A program made the position numbers and the translations under genes. 64,000 nucleotides of DNA. Source: JBHJGO01 sp050331715. GTDB taxonomy: Bacteria > Cyanobacteriota > Cyanobacteriia > Cyanobacteriales > Microcoleaceae. Positions 43,757-53,241 of the stretch are shown here, piece by piece. Numbering within the stretch: position 1 is the stretch's first letter; each line of letters starts with the position of its first letter. The notes under the pieces are model-generated. The model was not told where the DNA came from and did not search any database. It saw only the letters and a list, made by a program, of their open reading frames with translations. The DNA lies in contig JBHJGO010000149.1 in the NCBI GenBank assembly GCA_050331715.1, forward strand, positions 1 to 64,000, read 5' to 3'.

Positions 43757-46700
43757 ATGTCTGTAGAGGCAAGATATCCGGCATGGAAATATCTAGAAAT
43801 AGTACAAGAATTAGAAAATGAAGAGAAGTGGACTGAAGCAATTGACCTATGCAAAGAAGCAGTTCGATTTTATCCGAATGATTCTGATATTCTTTGTTCG
43901 CTTGCTGTTATTCAGGATAAGCAAGGAGATGCCGAAGCTGCGGTCATTAGCTACCAACAATTAGTTAAATCTGATTTAAAACAGCCCATTTGGGTATATC
44001 TAAGCTTGGGAAATTTATTAGTAGAGCAAGAAAGATTTGATGAATCGATTGCCATTTGTCAAACGGCAAAAAGCTTATATTCAAAGAATCTGAAAATTCA
44101 CCAACTATTAGGAAGTGTTGCGGAGAAGAAAGGAGATTCATCTCAAGCGATAGAGAGCTATTATCGTGTGATTGAGATTAATCCTCAGCGCCCAACATGG
44201 CTCTACTTGAGTCTGGGAAGCTTACTAGTAGAACAAGAGAAGTTCGATGAATCAATTGCTGTTTATTAACTGGCAATTCAAGTTTATCCAAATAATCCAA
44301 GATTTTACCAGTCATTAGGAAGTGTTGCGGAGAAGAAAGGAGATTCATCTCAAGCGATAGAGAACTATTATCGTGCAATCAAGATTGATCCTCAACGACC
44401 AATCTGGCTTTATCTGAGCCTAGGGAATCTTTTGACGGACATGGAAAGATTTGATGAATGTGCTACTCTCTATCAATCAGCTATCGAAGTTTATCCAGAC
44501 GATTCAAGGCTTTATCAGGCCCTGGGTGTCGTCGCAGCGAAAGGCGGTAATGTAGAGGCAGCGATTGAAAACTACTATCATGCCATTTCAGCTAATCCTC
44601 AGCAACCTATTTGGATTTACTCAACCTTGGGTCTGTTGCTGAGAGAGCAAAATTTGTTTGATCAATCCATTGCGATTCATCAAGCATCCGTTGAGCTCTA
44701 TCCAGACCATCCCGAGCCCTATCGGCTACTAGGAGCCACCCAGGAAAAAGCTGGGGATACTGCTGGGGCGATTGCCAGTTATCAACAACTGATCACCATA
44801 CAGCCTGAGCAAAACTTGTGGGCCTATCTATCATTAGGACAGTTACTTGAGCATCAAGATTGTTTTGATGAATCTATTGCGGTTTATAAAACCGCCATCC
44901 AAACTTTTCCAGACAATACTGCTGAAATCTATCGATTGATGGGAACCGCTCAAAATCGGGCGAACAATTTTGAAGATGCCGTTTACAGCTATCGTCAAGC
45001 TATTGAACTAGAACCGAAAGAACATCCCTGGGTTTACACAACTTTGGGACAACTGCTTGAGGAACAAGATGAGATTGATGAAGCAATTGCTCTCTATGAA
45101 GCAGCCGCTAAGTATCATCCGAAGCATGACGGTCTCCAAAGGATGTTAGGACTTGCGCAAAAAAAAAGGAAATGTAGAAGCTGAAATTACTGCTTACAAG
45201 CGGTGTATTGAGCTCAATCCAGAACAGAATTTTTGGATTTACTTTAACCTAGGCGTGCTGCTGAGCCAACAGGGAAAAATAGAGGAGGCAATTCACTTCT
45301 ACCAGCAAGTAGTTAAAATACAACCCAAATCTTTCAATGCATACTTTCTCAGACGAGCTGAGTTCTTTTTTCAACAAGGTGACCTGGAACAAGCGCTTTG
45401 TATGTATCAACAAACTGTCACTTTGTCCCACGAGTGGCAGGACGAAATCAATGAATATTCCATTACTTCTCAGTCACCAGACATAGTGCCACGTATCTGC
45501 ATCGTAACTCCTGTTTTCAACGGTGAGGCATATATTGATGAAACGATATACAGCATTGTGACTCAAGCGGGCCACTTTTATATTCGCTATCACATCCAAG
45601 ATGGTCAATCGAGCGACACCACACTAGACAAAGTAAAAGCTTGGCAACGGCGTTTACAGGACAACCAGATGCCCTTGCTCTGTAAAGGAATCGAATTCAC
45701 CTTTGCCTGTGCATCTGATCGAGGAATGTATGATGCGATCAATCAAGCTGTCGCAAACATCAATTTAGAGGATCATGACTACATGACCTGGATTAATGCA
45801 GATGATCGCCTAGCTCCGGGTGCGCTGGCGGCAGTAGCCGACATTTTCACGACCTTTGATCGAATCCACTGGTTAGGAGGTCGGGCATCTCTAATCAATG
45901 ATCAAGGCATTACAACTCATCTGCATAGTCCAGCTCCCTTCAGTCAGCGAGCGATCGCCGCAGGTCTGCATGATGGTAGAAAACTCCCATTTATTATGCA
46001 GGAAGGGACGTTTTGGCGAGGATGGCTATGGCGAAAAGTGAATGGTGTCCGAGATTCCTTGAAATTAGCAGGAGACTACGATCTGTGGAAACGATTTGCT
46101 CAGGATACCAACTATGTTCTAGTGGATACTGTCTTGGCAACTCATCGCCGTAGACCTGGACAGCTTTCCGGCGCGATGGAGTCGTATCACGCTGAAGTTG
46201 ATACGGTGCTGAGTGAGGTAGGGCTTGATCTTTATGAAGAAACCTGGGAAACCTTCAGCCATCCATCAGAAATTGAACGTGATCAGGCGAGGCAGGATTT
46301 TAGTGGAAGGGTGCTGAGGTACGACAACAAACTTCAGTCCTGGCGCTATTCCCGATTTTCCTACATACAACATCTCAATCCCTCAATTGTTGTATCGGCT
46401 AATGAAACACAAACTGCAATCCCAGCCTCGTTCGGCAAAGGCTTTGGTGTAATAGAGAGTGGCAATCCCATCAAACATTTGCCCGATGGAATCCGGTGGA
46501 CGTTAGCCAGGAATAGTGAGCTGGGATTTGATATCAAACTTCCTGGACATTACGAAATCCAACTCATTTGCCAAATCTTCGATCCGATCTCCGTTAGTTT
46601 CATTCGAGATGATCAAATTATCTCCTTCAAGGACTTACCCATTACAAACCACGACTGTACGTGTAAAATCACTGCCAACATAGTATTTCCGACAGGTCAG

Positions 46701-46814
46701 AATACTGTTCAGTTGAGGGTTATCTATAAACACAATCCTAGGGCAGGTCGTATGCTCGTCTTTTCCTGTGAAGCTATCTTCAAACTACCCAGTAGAGTGG
46801 GTTCTGATGGTTAA
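43757..46814 (+). pseudogene. TPR-glycosyltransferase gene interrupted by a TAA and a 9-A frameshift
   Basis: One gene of about 1,018 codons is split in three. Codons to 44266 encode TPR units. A TAA at 44267-44269 follows VY, and the same frame then continues with TPR sequence (LAIQVYPNNPRFYQSLGSV and on). At 45159-45167 nine A residues put the frame out by one: with eight A, LAQKK would run straight into GNVEAEITAYKRCIELNP. The part after about 45480 is a GT2-type glycosyltransferase (RICIVTPVFNGEAYIDETIY, ASDRGMYDAINQA, TWINADDRLAPGALAAVADI) plus a C-terminal beta domain. TPR-GT2 fusions are thought to modify proteins or surface glycans. It could be a true pseudogene, a phase-variable gene or, for the A-tract, a sequencing error. 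Confidence 0.88.
44107..44363 (+). repeat. Two identical 50-bp direct repeats around the premature stop
   Basis: 44107-44156 equals 44314-44363 base for base; after one mismatch another 11 bp match. The offset is 207 bp, exactly 69 codons. Each copy encodes LGSVAEKKGDSSQAIE, the hinge between two TPR units. The TAA at 44267-44269 lies between the copies, so loss of one copy plus the intervening DNA keeps the frame and removes the stop. Confidence 0.92.
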
Positions 46815-47530
46815 CTAAATCCATGCTCAATCAAAAATTCTGGTGTAATGTCCTCTAAACTACTCGCTGGGCTTGAATCGCTCTCTACAGCAGCATGCAG
46901 ACTTCCATCCAGTCGAGCCTGAAGAAACCTGGCCGCATACTTACCTAGAATATCCGCCTCGAGATTCACCCAATCACCAGACTGTAATCCATTAAGATTC
47001 GTTTCTTCATAGGTGTGAGGAATCACCGCCACTGTGAACCATTGTCCCATCGGATCACAGTCAGCCACCGTCAAACTAATGCCATTCACCGCAATGCTCC
47101 CCTTTGGAACCAGGTAAGGGGCAATCTGGTTTTGCCAGTGGGTTCCAGACAAATCTGGACGAGCAAATCGCATTTCCCAGGATCTTGCTGTAGCCTTCGA
47201 AAAAACAAGACAGCCCACCCCATCCACATGACCCGTGACAAAATGGCCCCCCAACTTACTACCTGCTCTGAGGGATGCCTCCAGATTGAAGGGTCGGGTT
47301 AGATCCTGGCCCAAGGTCGTACGGCTCAAGGTTTCCGGTGACGCGATCGCCACAAACCCTTGGGGTCGAATCTGAGTAACGGTAAGACAGACCCCATCCA
47401 CCGCGACGCTATCCCCAATCGCTAAGTCCTGCAAAATCAAATGGGGCTGGCCGGAAACACAGATAATTTCAAATTGGTCATTTCCAACGGGCCTGATTGT
47501 TCCCAGAGCTTGAATTAATCCAGTAAACAT
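46811..47530 (-). CDS. ribE: Riboflavin synthase (alpha chain)
   Basis: 239 residues. It dismutates two 6,7-dimethyl-8-ribityllumazines to riboflavin. The twofold repeat is clear: MFTGLIQALG, SVAVDGVCLTVTQI, then VTGHVDGVGCLVF, and again GSIAVNGISLTVADCD and FTVAVIPHTYEETNL. The C-terminus is about 20 residues longer than the core. The gene is convergent with, and overlaps by 4 bp, the end of the broken glycosyltransferase gene. No FMN riboswitch was recognised in the 280 bp upstream. Confidence 0.95.
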   Translation of the reverse strand: MFTGLIQALGTIRPVGNDQFEIICVSGQPHLILQDLAIGDSVAVDGVCLTVTQIRPQGFVAIASPETLSRTTLGQDLTRPFNLEASLRAGSKLGGHFVTGHVDGVGCLVFSKATARSWEMRFARPDLSGTHWQNQIAPYLVPKGSIAVNGISLTVADCDPMGQWFTVAVIPHTYEETNLNGLQSGDWVNLEADILGKYAARFLQARLDGSLHAAVESDSSPASSLEDITPEFLIEHGFS

Positions 47531-47812
47531 GGTTTTTACTTGTGCTGTGTTTGAATTGTGAAGTTTTTCTGGCAGAAAGTTCTGATTCTGTATATTCTCA
47601 AATATATGGCCACGACAAAGGGGTGAAATGCTTGGCCCACTGACTTTACCCCGGTCAAAATTTTTAAAGAAAGGATTTGGAATCTATTGTCGATTTGACT
47701 AAAAATCAAGGCATACTGGAGTTTAGGATGTCTTCACAAAAAATCGGGTATCCCAGTTTGCTTAACACATCTTACTCACATACGCCCCCTTATTGCTATC
47801 GAGGCCGAGCCG

Positions 47813-48322
47813 ATGATTGAAATGAAAGTCGCCGGAATTGCTCTAGATGCTGCCACTCGCAGTCCAATTGTCCTACTGCGGGACGCATCAGAGCGACGTG
47901 CTTTACCAATTTTCATTGGTCAGGAGCAAGCCAAATCAATAATCGGTGCGCTAGAAGACCACAGTCCTCCTCGCCCTCTAACCCATGACTTGTTCGTTGG
48001 CATGATGGAGAGTTGGGAAATGGATCTAGACCGAATCATCATCCATTCTCTCCAGGACAATACCTTCTATGCCGTCCTTGTTGTCAGCAAAGGAGAAGTG
48101 AAAAAAGAACTTGATGCTCGGCCTAGCGATGCGATCGCTATAGCCCTGCGCACAGACAGCCCCATCTGGGTAATGGAGGAGGTCGTGATGGAAGCGTCAA
48201 TTCCTGTGGATCGAGAAGCCGACGAAGCAGAACGTCAGGCATTTCGGGAGTTCATCGAGAACGTCAGCCCAGATGATTTGATTCGCCAAGCGGAACTTCG
48301 CAAGAAGGATGAAGCCCAGTAG
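47813..48322 (+). CDS. Bifunctional nuclease (BFN, DUF151) domain protein
   Basis: 169 residues. BFN-domain pattern: MKVAGIALDAATRSPIVLLR, ERRALPIFIGQEQAKSIIGA, RPLTHDLFVGMMESWEMDLD, ARPSDAIAIALRTDSPIWV. A short acidic helical tail follows (DREADEAERQAFREFIENVS), as in UVR-like C-termini without that domain. Plant BFN proteins have been described as RNase/DNase; the cyanobacterial role is not settled. It is divergent to ribE with 282 bp between, and 67 bp upstream of the aldo/keto reductase, so these two may share a transcript. Confidence 0.88.
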   Translation: MIEMKVAGIALDAATRSPIVLLRDASERRALPIFIGQEQAKSIIGALEDHSPPRPLTHDLFVGMMESWEMDLDRIIIHSLQDNTFYAVLVVSKGEVKKELDARPSDAIAIALRTDSPIWVMEEVVMEASIPVDREADEAERQAFREFIENVSPDDLIRQAELRKKDEAQ

Positions 48323-48389
48323 GAGCAAATCGATTACTATTGCCCTATCCATACAGACGGGAATTTAGGAACTTCAGCCAACAGGTAGT

Positions 48390-49517
48390 ATGATGCATTA
48401 TCGGCGATTTGGTCGAACAGAGCTGCATCTATCAGTATTTTCCCTGGGAACTATGCGCTACTTGGCCTCCGAGGAAAATGCAGTTCAAACAATCCAGCGG
48501 GCCGTTGCTCTCGGAATTAACCATTTAGAAACCGCTAGAGCCTATGGCAACAGTGAAAAATATCTGGCAACAGCCCTGAAATCGCCAACAGTTAACCGTT
48601 CTGAACTCCACATCACCTCTAAGGTTCTGCCCTGTTCTAGCCCTGATGCCATCGAGCAAGCCATTGACCAATCTCTAGAACGTTTGGGATTAGGGTATCT
48701 TGATACTCTGGCACTGCATGGCATTAATACTGAAACTCATTTAGAACAAGCGCTAGCCGGAATGGGAGGGCTGCAACGTGCCCTAGATGATGGACGGGTT
48801 CGCCATTTGGGCTTCTCCACCCATGGCCCCTTAGAGGTGATTCTGGCAGCAATTCAAACGGATTACTTTGAATTTATTAATCTCCACTATTACTATTTTT
48901 TCCAACGCAATGCCCCCGCTGTTGATCTGGCCCATCAACGGGATATGGGGATCTTCATCATCTCTCCAGCGGACAAAGGAGGGCAGCTCCACACACCGCC
49001 TAATAGGTTGGCTAATCTGTGTCAGCCCTTCTCTCCTCTGCAACTGAACTATCGCTTTCTGCTCAGCGATCCGCGAATTACGACCCTGAGCTTGGGAGCA
49101 GCAAATCCCCAGGAATTAGAGGTGCCTCTCCAGGTTGCAAATCAGGACGGGGAATTGACTGGAGCTGAACAAGCTATATTGCAGAGTTTAGAGGCTGCTC
49201 AATCTGAGGCCCTGGGTTCAACTCAATGCCGCCAATGTTATCAATGCTTGCCCTGTCCAGAAGCAATTCACATTCCTGAAGTGCTGCGGCTGCGGAATCT
49301 GGCCATAGGTCACAACATGACTGAATTTGGCCAGTACCGTTATCGCATGTTTGAGAGTGCGGGTCATTGGTTCCCTGGTCGTAAGGCTAACCGCTGCACA
49401 GAGTGCGGTGATTGTTTGCCTCGCTGTCCGGAACAACTTGATATTCCCGCCCTGCTGCAAGAAACCCATGAAATGCTGAAGGGCAGATCTAGTAGGCGAT
49501 TGTGGGAATCGGAATGA
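48390..49517 (+). CDS. Aldo/keto reductase with C-terminal 4Fe-4S domain
   Basis: 375 residues; Met1 and Met2 are both possible starts. An AKR TIM barrel is seen in RFGRTELHLSVFSLGTMRYL, INHLETARAYGNSEKYLATA, SLERLGLGYLDTLALHGINT and a late STHGPLEVILAAI. The C-terminal 90 residues hold two Cys clusters, CRQCYQCLPCPEAIHIPEVL and CTECGDCLPRCPEQLDIPAL, as in the AKR-ferredoxin fusions found across bacteria. These are thought to couple a flavin-free reductase to Fe-S electron transfer; the substrate is unknown. Confidence 0.9.
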   Translation: MMHYRRFGRTELHLSVFSLGTMRYLASEENAVQTIQRAVALGINHLETARAYGNSEKYLATALKSPTVNRSELHITSKVLPCSSPDAIEQAIDQSLERLGLGYLDTLALHGINTETHLEQALAGMGGLQRALDDGRVRHLGFSTHGPLEVILAAIQTDYFEFINLHYYYFFQRNAPAVDLAHQRDMGIFIISPADKGGQLHTPPNRLANLCQPFSPLQLNYRFLLSDPRITTLSLGAANPQELEVPLQVANQDGELTGAEQAILQSLEAAQSEALGSTQCRQCYQCLPCPEAIHIPEVLRLRNLAIGHNMTEFGQYRYRMFESAGHWFPGRKANRCTECGDCLPRCPEQLDIPALLQETHEMLKGRSSRRLWESE

Positions 49518-49656
49518 CACAAAACAAATCTTGATTCAAGATATAATAAAGCAAACTTTTTAATTTTTCTCCATTCTAGTTGGTTCATCTGGTTGGGGGA
49601 AGTTATGGAACCATTGCCCGGGTAATTATAGAAATAGATTTCAGGAAAAAGAAATT

Positions 49657-49941
49657 ATGATATCGAAACTGCTCATTCAGCAAGCATTGGAGAGGCTAAT
49701 GGACGCAACAGAAGATGAGCGAAGAAAGTTTACAGAAGGAATTCTTCGAGGCAAGCATCATGATGCTTTTCCATACGAACTGCCTGATGGTTAATATGGA
49801 TTTATTAGGTTGAGTCAATGGCCTATCTGCTGGTCGGTGAAGTGGTATTCACTTGATGAGCTTCAGCAGGTGGTTCTGGTAGATAATGTGGACGAGAAAC
49901 AAGCAAAAGAAGTTTTTGAAAATCTTAAGAATACTTTGTAG
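49657..49941 (+). pseudogene. Small gene split by an in-frame TAA
   Basis: The ATG-started frame encodes MISKLLIQQALERLMDATED, then GILRGKHHDAFPYELPDG, and stops at TAA (49792-49794). The same frame continues without interruption for 48 codons (YGFIRLSQWPICWSVKWYS, LDELQQVVLVDNVDEKQAKE) to a TAG at 49939-49941. The two halves read like one 93-residue protein. The family is unknown. A CAA-to-TAA change would explain the break. It precedes the LRAT-type gene by 48 bp. Confidence 0.5.
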
Positions 49942-49989
49942 AAAAAAGTTTTGAAAATCTATCGACTTTAAGAAATAGAGTTTTTTGCT

Positions 49990-50514
49990 ATGAAAAATGT
50001 AGAACAAAAGTTGATAGGTCGACACCTCTTTATTAGAAGGGGTTTATACAGTCACCATGGTATTTACGTGGGTAATGACCGCATTATCCATTACGGTGAA
50101 GAGCAAAGCAGCTTAATGCCACAAATTTGTAAAACTAACTTTATAGAATTCTGTAGTGGCCAAGAGGTTTTTGTCAGAGTTTACTTTGGTAACTTTTTCT
50201 CGTGCGAAGAAATCGTTGCAAGAGCCAATTCTCGTCTTGGTGAGGATGAATACAATTTACAATTCAATAATTGTGAGCATTTTGCGTCTTGGTGCATCAC
50301 AGGTAAAAGCGATTGCCAACAGGAAGACGCAATCCGACGGCCCATAGTGGGATTACCAAGGGCCATAGGGCGGACTACCCTTGGTTGGGCTTTTAGTGTC
50401 AAGGATAGGTATTGCGATTTTAAGATGAAACGCTTTTTGAAGAGCTACACAGAGATTACGAGCCTGTTAGCCTTAGCTGAGGGAGTCATCCCGCAGAAAA
50501 GTTATTTCGCCTGA
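49990..50514 (+). CDS. LRAT-domain (NlpC/P60-like) protein
   Basis: 174 residues. The LRAT fold signature is visible: His-containing YSHHGIYVGNDRIIHYGEE and the catalytic NNCEHFASWCITG with the Cys of the NCEHF motif. Lecithin-retinol-acyltransferase-like domains are permuted NlpC/P60 thiol enzymes acting as acyltransferases, phospholipases or peptidases. There is no export signal; the C-terminal helix TEITSLLALAEGVIPQ is moderately hydrophobic. Codon and base use is AT-richer than neighbouring speA, which fits recent acquisition but does not prove it. Confidence 0.82.
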   Translation: MKNVEQKLIGRHLFIRRGLYSHHGIYVGNDRIIHYGEEQSSLMPQICKTNFIEFCSGQEVFVRVYFGNFFSCEEIVARANSRLGEDEYNLQFNNCEHFASWCITGKSDCQQEDAIRRPIVGLPRAIGRTTLGWAFSVKDRYCDFKMKRFLKSYTEITSLLALAEGVIPQKSYFA

Positions 50515-50632
50515 GTCTAGTCTTTAAGAGATTTTCATTGGAGGGGATTGGATCACGAACCAAAGTGGCAGGTTTTTCCTTAGAATTGATCGAGCGCTAG
50601 CACTCTACAACAGGAAAACCGAAATCCAGACC

Positions 50633-52681
50633 ATGCAGCAATCCATCTCTTCAGAAACGCCATTCTCGGCCCCAGTGGGTTCTTCAATCTCTGACTCAAA
50701 CGGCGGTTCCAATACTCTGACCAAAGCTGACACCGATTCAAAAAATGGCGAACTGGCTTGGACGATTGAACAGAGTGAAGCTCTGTATCGGATTTCGGGT
50801 TGGGGCGAACCCTATTTCGGGATTAATGCTGCGGGTCATGTTACTGTGTCACCCCGGGGAGAACGAGGGGGCTCACTGGATTTACTGGAACTGATTGAAT
50901 CCCTCAAGCGACGTAACCTTGGTCTGCCGCTACTGATCCGGTTCCCCGACATTCTAGAAGATCGGATTGAACGGTTGAATGCTTGCTTTGCCAAGGCCAT
51001 TGCCCGCTACAAATACCCTGGAACCTATCGGGGCGTTTTTCCGATCAAGTGCAATCAGGAACGCCACTTAATCGAAGATTTGGTCAGGTTTGGAGAACCC
51101 CATAAGTTGGGTTTGGAGGTGGGATCTAAACCAGAACTGTTAATTGCCCTGGCAATCTTGAAAACGCCTGGTTCTCTGCTGATTTGCAATGGCTACAAGG
51201 ACAAGGAATATATTGAAACGGCGATCCTGGCGCAACAACTGGGACGCTTGACCATCATTGTGGTTGAGCAATTAGAAGAACTGCGCTGGGTGATTGAGGT
51301 GAGTCAACGGTTAGGAATTCGACCCATCGTTGGTATCCGAGCCAAGCTGAATGTGCGGGGCATGGGACGCTGGCAGGGAACCACAGGCGATCGCGCTAAG
51401 TTTGGCCTCACGGTTCCGCAAATGATTGAGGCGGTTGAACAGTTACAGGCAGCGGAGATGTTAGATTGCTTGCAATTACTGCATTTCCATATTGGTTCTC
51501 AGATTTCTTCCATTAGCGTTATCAAAGATGCAATTCGAGAAGCCAGTCAGATTTACGTTGAACTGCGCCGTTTGGGTGCAAAGATGCAGTATCTCGACGT
51601 TGGAGGTGGCCTAGGGGTAGACTACGATGGCTCCAAATCGAACTTTTACGCCTCGAAAAACTACAACATGCAGAACTATGCCAATGACATTGTGGCGGAG
51701 GTGAAGGAGGCTTGCGAAGAACGCCAAATTGCGGCCCCAACTTTAATTAGTGAAAGTGGACGAGCGCTGGCTTCCCATCAATCCGTCTTAGTGTTTGATG
51801 TTCTGGCGACCAGTGAGGCGGCCATGGCGGTTTTACCGCAGGTGAATGAAGCGGATCATTTGATTCTACGGAATTTGTCGGAAACGTATCACTCCATTAC
51901 CCCTGAAAATTACCAAGAGGCCTATCACGATGCGATTCAATTTAAGGAAGAAGCCTCCAGTCTATTCAATTTTGGCTATCTGAGTCTGGCAGACCGGGCC
52001 AAGGCTGAGCAATTCTATTGGGGCTGCTGTCAGAAAATCCAAGCGATTCTGCAAACGGTTGACTTTATTCCAGAGGAATTGCAGGATTTGGAAAAAATTA
52101 TGGCCGCAATTTACTACGTGAATTTGTCAGTTTTCAAATCGGCTCCTGACAGTTGGGCGATTGATCAGCTTTTCCCCATTATGCCGATTCATCGTCTGAA
52201 TGAAACACCGACACGGCGAGGAATTTTGGCAGATCTAACCTGCGATAGTGATGGCAAAATTACCCAATTTATTGACCAACGAGGAACAAAATCCATCCTG
52301 GAGTTACATCCTTTGATCTCCAGAGAAGTGTCGGACTCTCAATCGGAGCATCAACCTCGATCAACTGAACCCTATTACCTGGGGATGTTTCTAGCAGGAG
52401 CCTATCAGGAAATTATGGGCAATTTGCATAATCTATTCGGAGACACCCATGTGGTTCACATTAAACTAACGCCCCAGGGATATCAGGTGGAATATGTGAT
52501 CAAGGGAGACACCATGACAGAAGTTCTGAGCTACGTACAATACGACGCCGAGGACTTAATCGAAAGCCTGCGTCGTCAGACCGAACATGCCCTCCAACAG
52601 CATCAGATTTCCCTGGAAGATTCTCAACTGCTTTTGCAAAGCTACGAACGCAGCCTCAGTCGATATACCTATCTAACTTGA
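50633..52681 (+). CDS. speA: Biosynthetic arginine decarboxylase
   Basis: 682 residues. It makes agmatine from arginine, the entry to polyamines, with PLP as cofactor. The PLP Lys is in GVFPIKCNQERHLIEDL. Further family motifs are HFHIGSQISSI, DVGGGLGVDYDG, SESGRALASHQSVLVF and the late GAYQEIMGNLHNLFGDTHVV. About 40 residues of Ser/Thr-rich lead precede the conserved WTIEQSEALYRISGWGEPYF. It is flanked by unrelated or broken genes. Confidence 0.96.
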   Translation: MQQSISSETPFSAPVGSSISDSNGGSNTLTKADTDSKNGELAWTIEQSEALYRISGWGEPYFGINAAGHVTVSPRGERGGSLDLLELIESLKRRNLGLPLLIRFPDILEDRIERLNACFAKAIARYKYPGTYRGVFPIKCNQERHLIEDLVRFGEPHKLGLEVGSKPELLIALAILKTPGSLLICNGYKDKEYIETAILAQQLGRLTIIVVEQLEELRWVIEVSQRLGIRPIVGIRAKLNVRGMGRWQGTTGDRAKFGLTVPQMIEAVEQLQAAEMLDCLQLLHFHIGSQISSISVIKDAIREASQIYVELRRLGAKMQYLDVGGGLGVDYDGSKSNFYASKNYNMQNYANDIVAEVKEACEERQIAAPTLISESGRALASHQSVLVFDVLATSEAAMAVLPQVNEADHLILRNLSETYHSITPENYQEAYHDAIQFKEEASSLFNFGYLSLADRAKAEQFYWGCCQKIQAILQTVDFIPEELQDLEKIMAAIYYVNLSVFKSAPDSWAIDQLFPIMPIHRLNETPTRRGILADLTCDSDGKITQFIDQRGTKSILELHPLISREVSDSQSEHQPRSTEPYYLGMFLAGAYQEIMGNLHNLFGDTHVVHIKLTPQGYQVEYVIKGDTMTEVLSYVQYDAEDLIESLRRQTEHALQQHQISLEDSQLLLQSYERSLSRYTYLT

Positions 52682-52717
52682 CCCTTTCAGCAGAGACCCT
52701 CTAAAAAATCCAGTGAA

Positions 52718-53241
52718 TTGATCACCCCTATACACTTTCCTCAACAGCCGAAGTTTTATAAATTAGAAACAGTAGAGGGTATTCCGTATTGGAAAATTGC
52801 TCTACTTTATAATCATGATGTTCTGGCAACCACCGTTCTCCAAACTGTATATAGCCCTGTAGGGTTGGGTTTGAGGATTTATCCTCTGCTGCACAGAGGA
52901 TACACACCTATCAAAAGTCCTAATATGAAGACGTAGGGCTTTGCGATATGGCGATCGCACCGCTGTCTAACCGCTTGTGACGTGATCGCTTAGTTTAGAT
53001 TGGTGTTTAGCCATTTGTGGTTCCATTTGTACCTATTACAGAAACCCTGCCAGAGCATCACCAACTACCTCAATACGACTTCATGCACCAGCTCTATCAG
53101 AAAGTGGGGGAATTGTTACGGGCTGGAGGAATGTATTCAACAGACGTGAAAGCCGGGTGTGCCAAATATAATGCCTGTTCTGCTCTGTCCACGTTTGAAG
53201 TATCAACCAAAAATGAGACACAACCGCAAGTACCACTTTAA
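52718..53241 (+). pseudogene. Remnant of a Nit1-cluster radical-SAM protein (ends only)
   Basis: Two fragments in different frames. Fragment 1 (52718-52936, frame 2) encodes KFYKLETVEGIPYWKIALLY, then NHDVLATTVLQT, which resembles the N-terminus of the MSMEG_0568/Sll0785 radical-SAM family of nitrilase (Nit1) clusters. After LQT it loses similarity and runs into a hairpin ATCCTCTG-CTGCA-CAGAGGAT (52881-52901). Fragment 2 (53017-53241, frame 1) encodes MHQLYQKVGELLRAGGMYST, then DVKAGCAKYNACSALSTFEV, resembling that family's C-terminus. The central catalytic region, including the CxxxCxxC cluster, is absent. The family match is from memory. Confidence 0.6.

Noticed and set aside
47531..47812. 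FMN riboswitch upstream of riboflavin synthase
   Set aside because: No conserved RFN-element strings (AGGGGCA...CCGAC pattern) were recognised.
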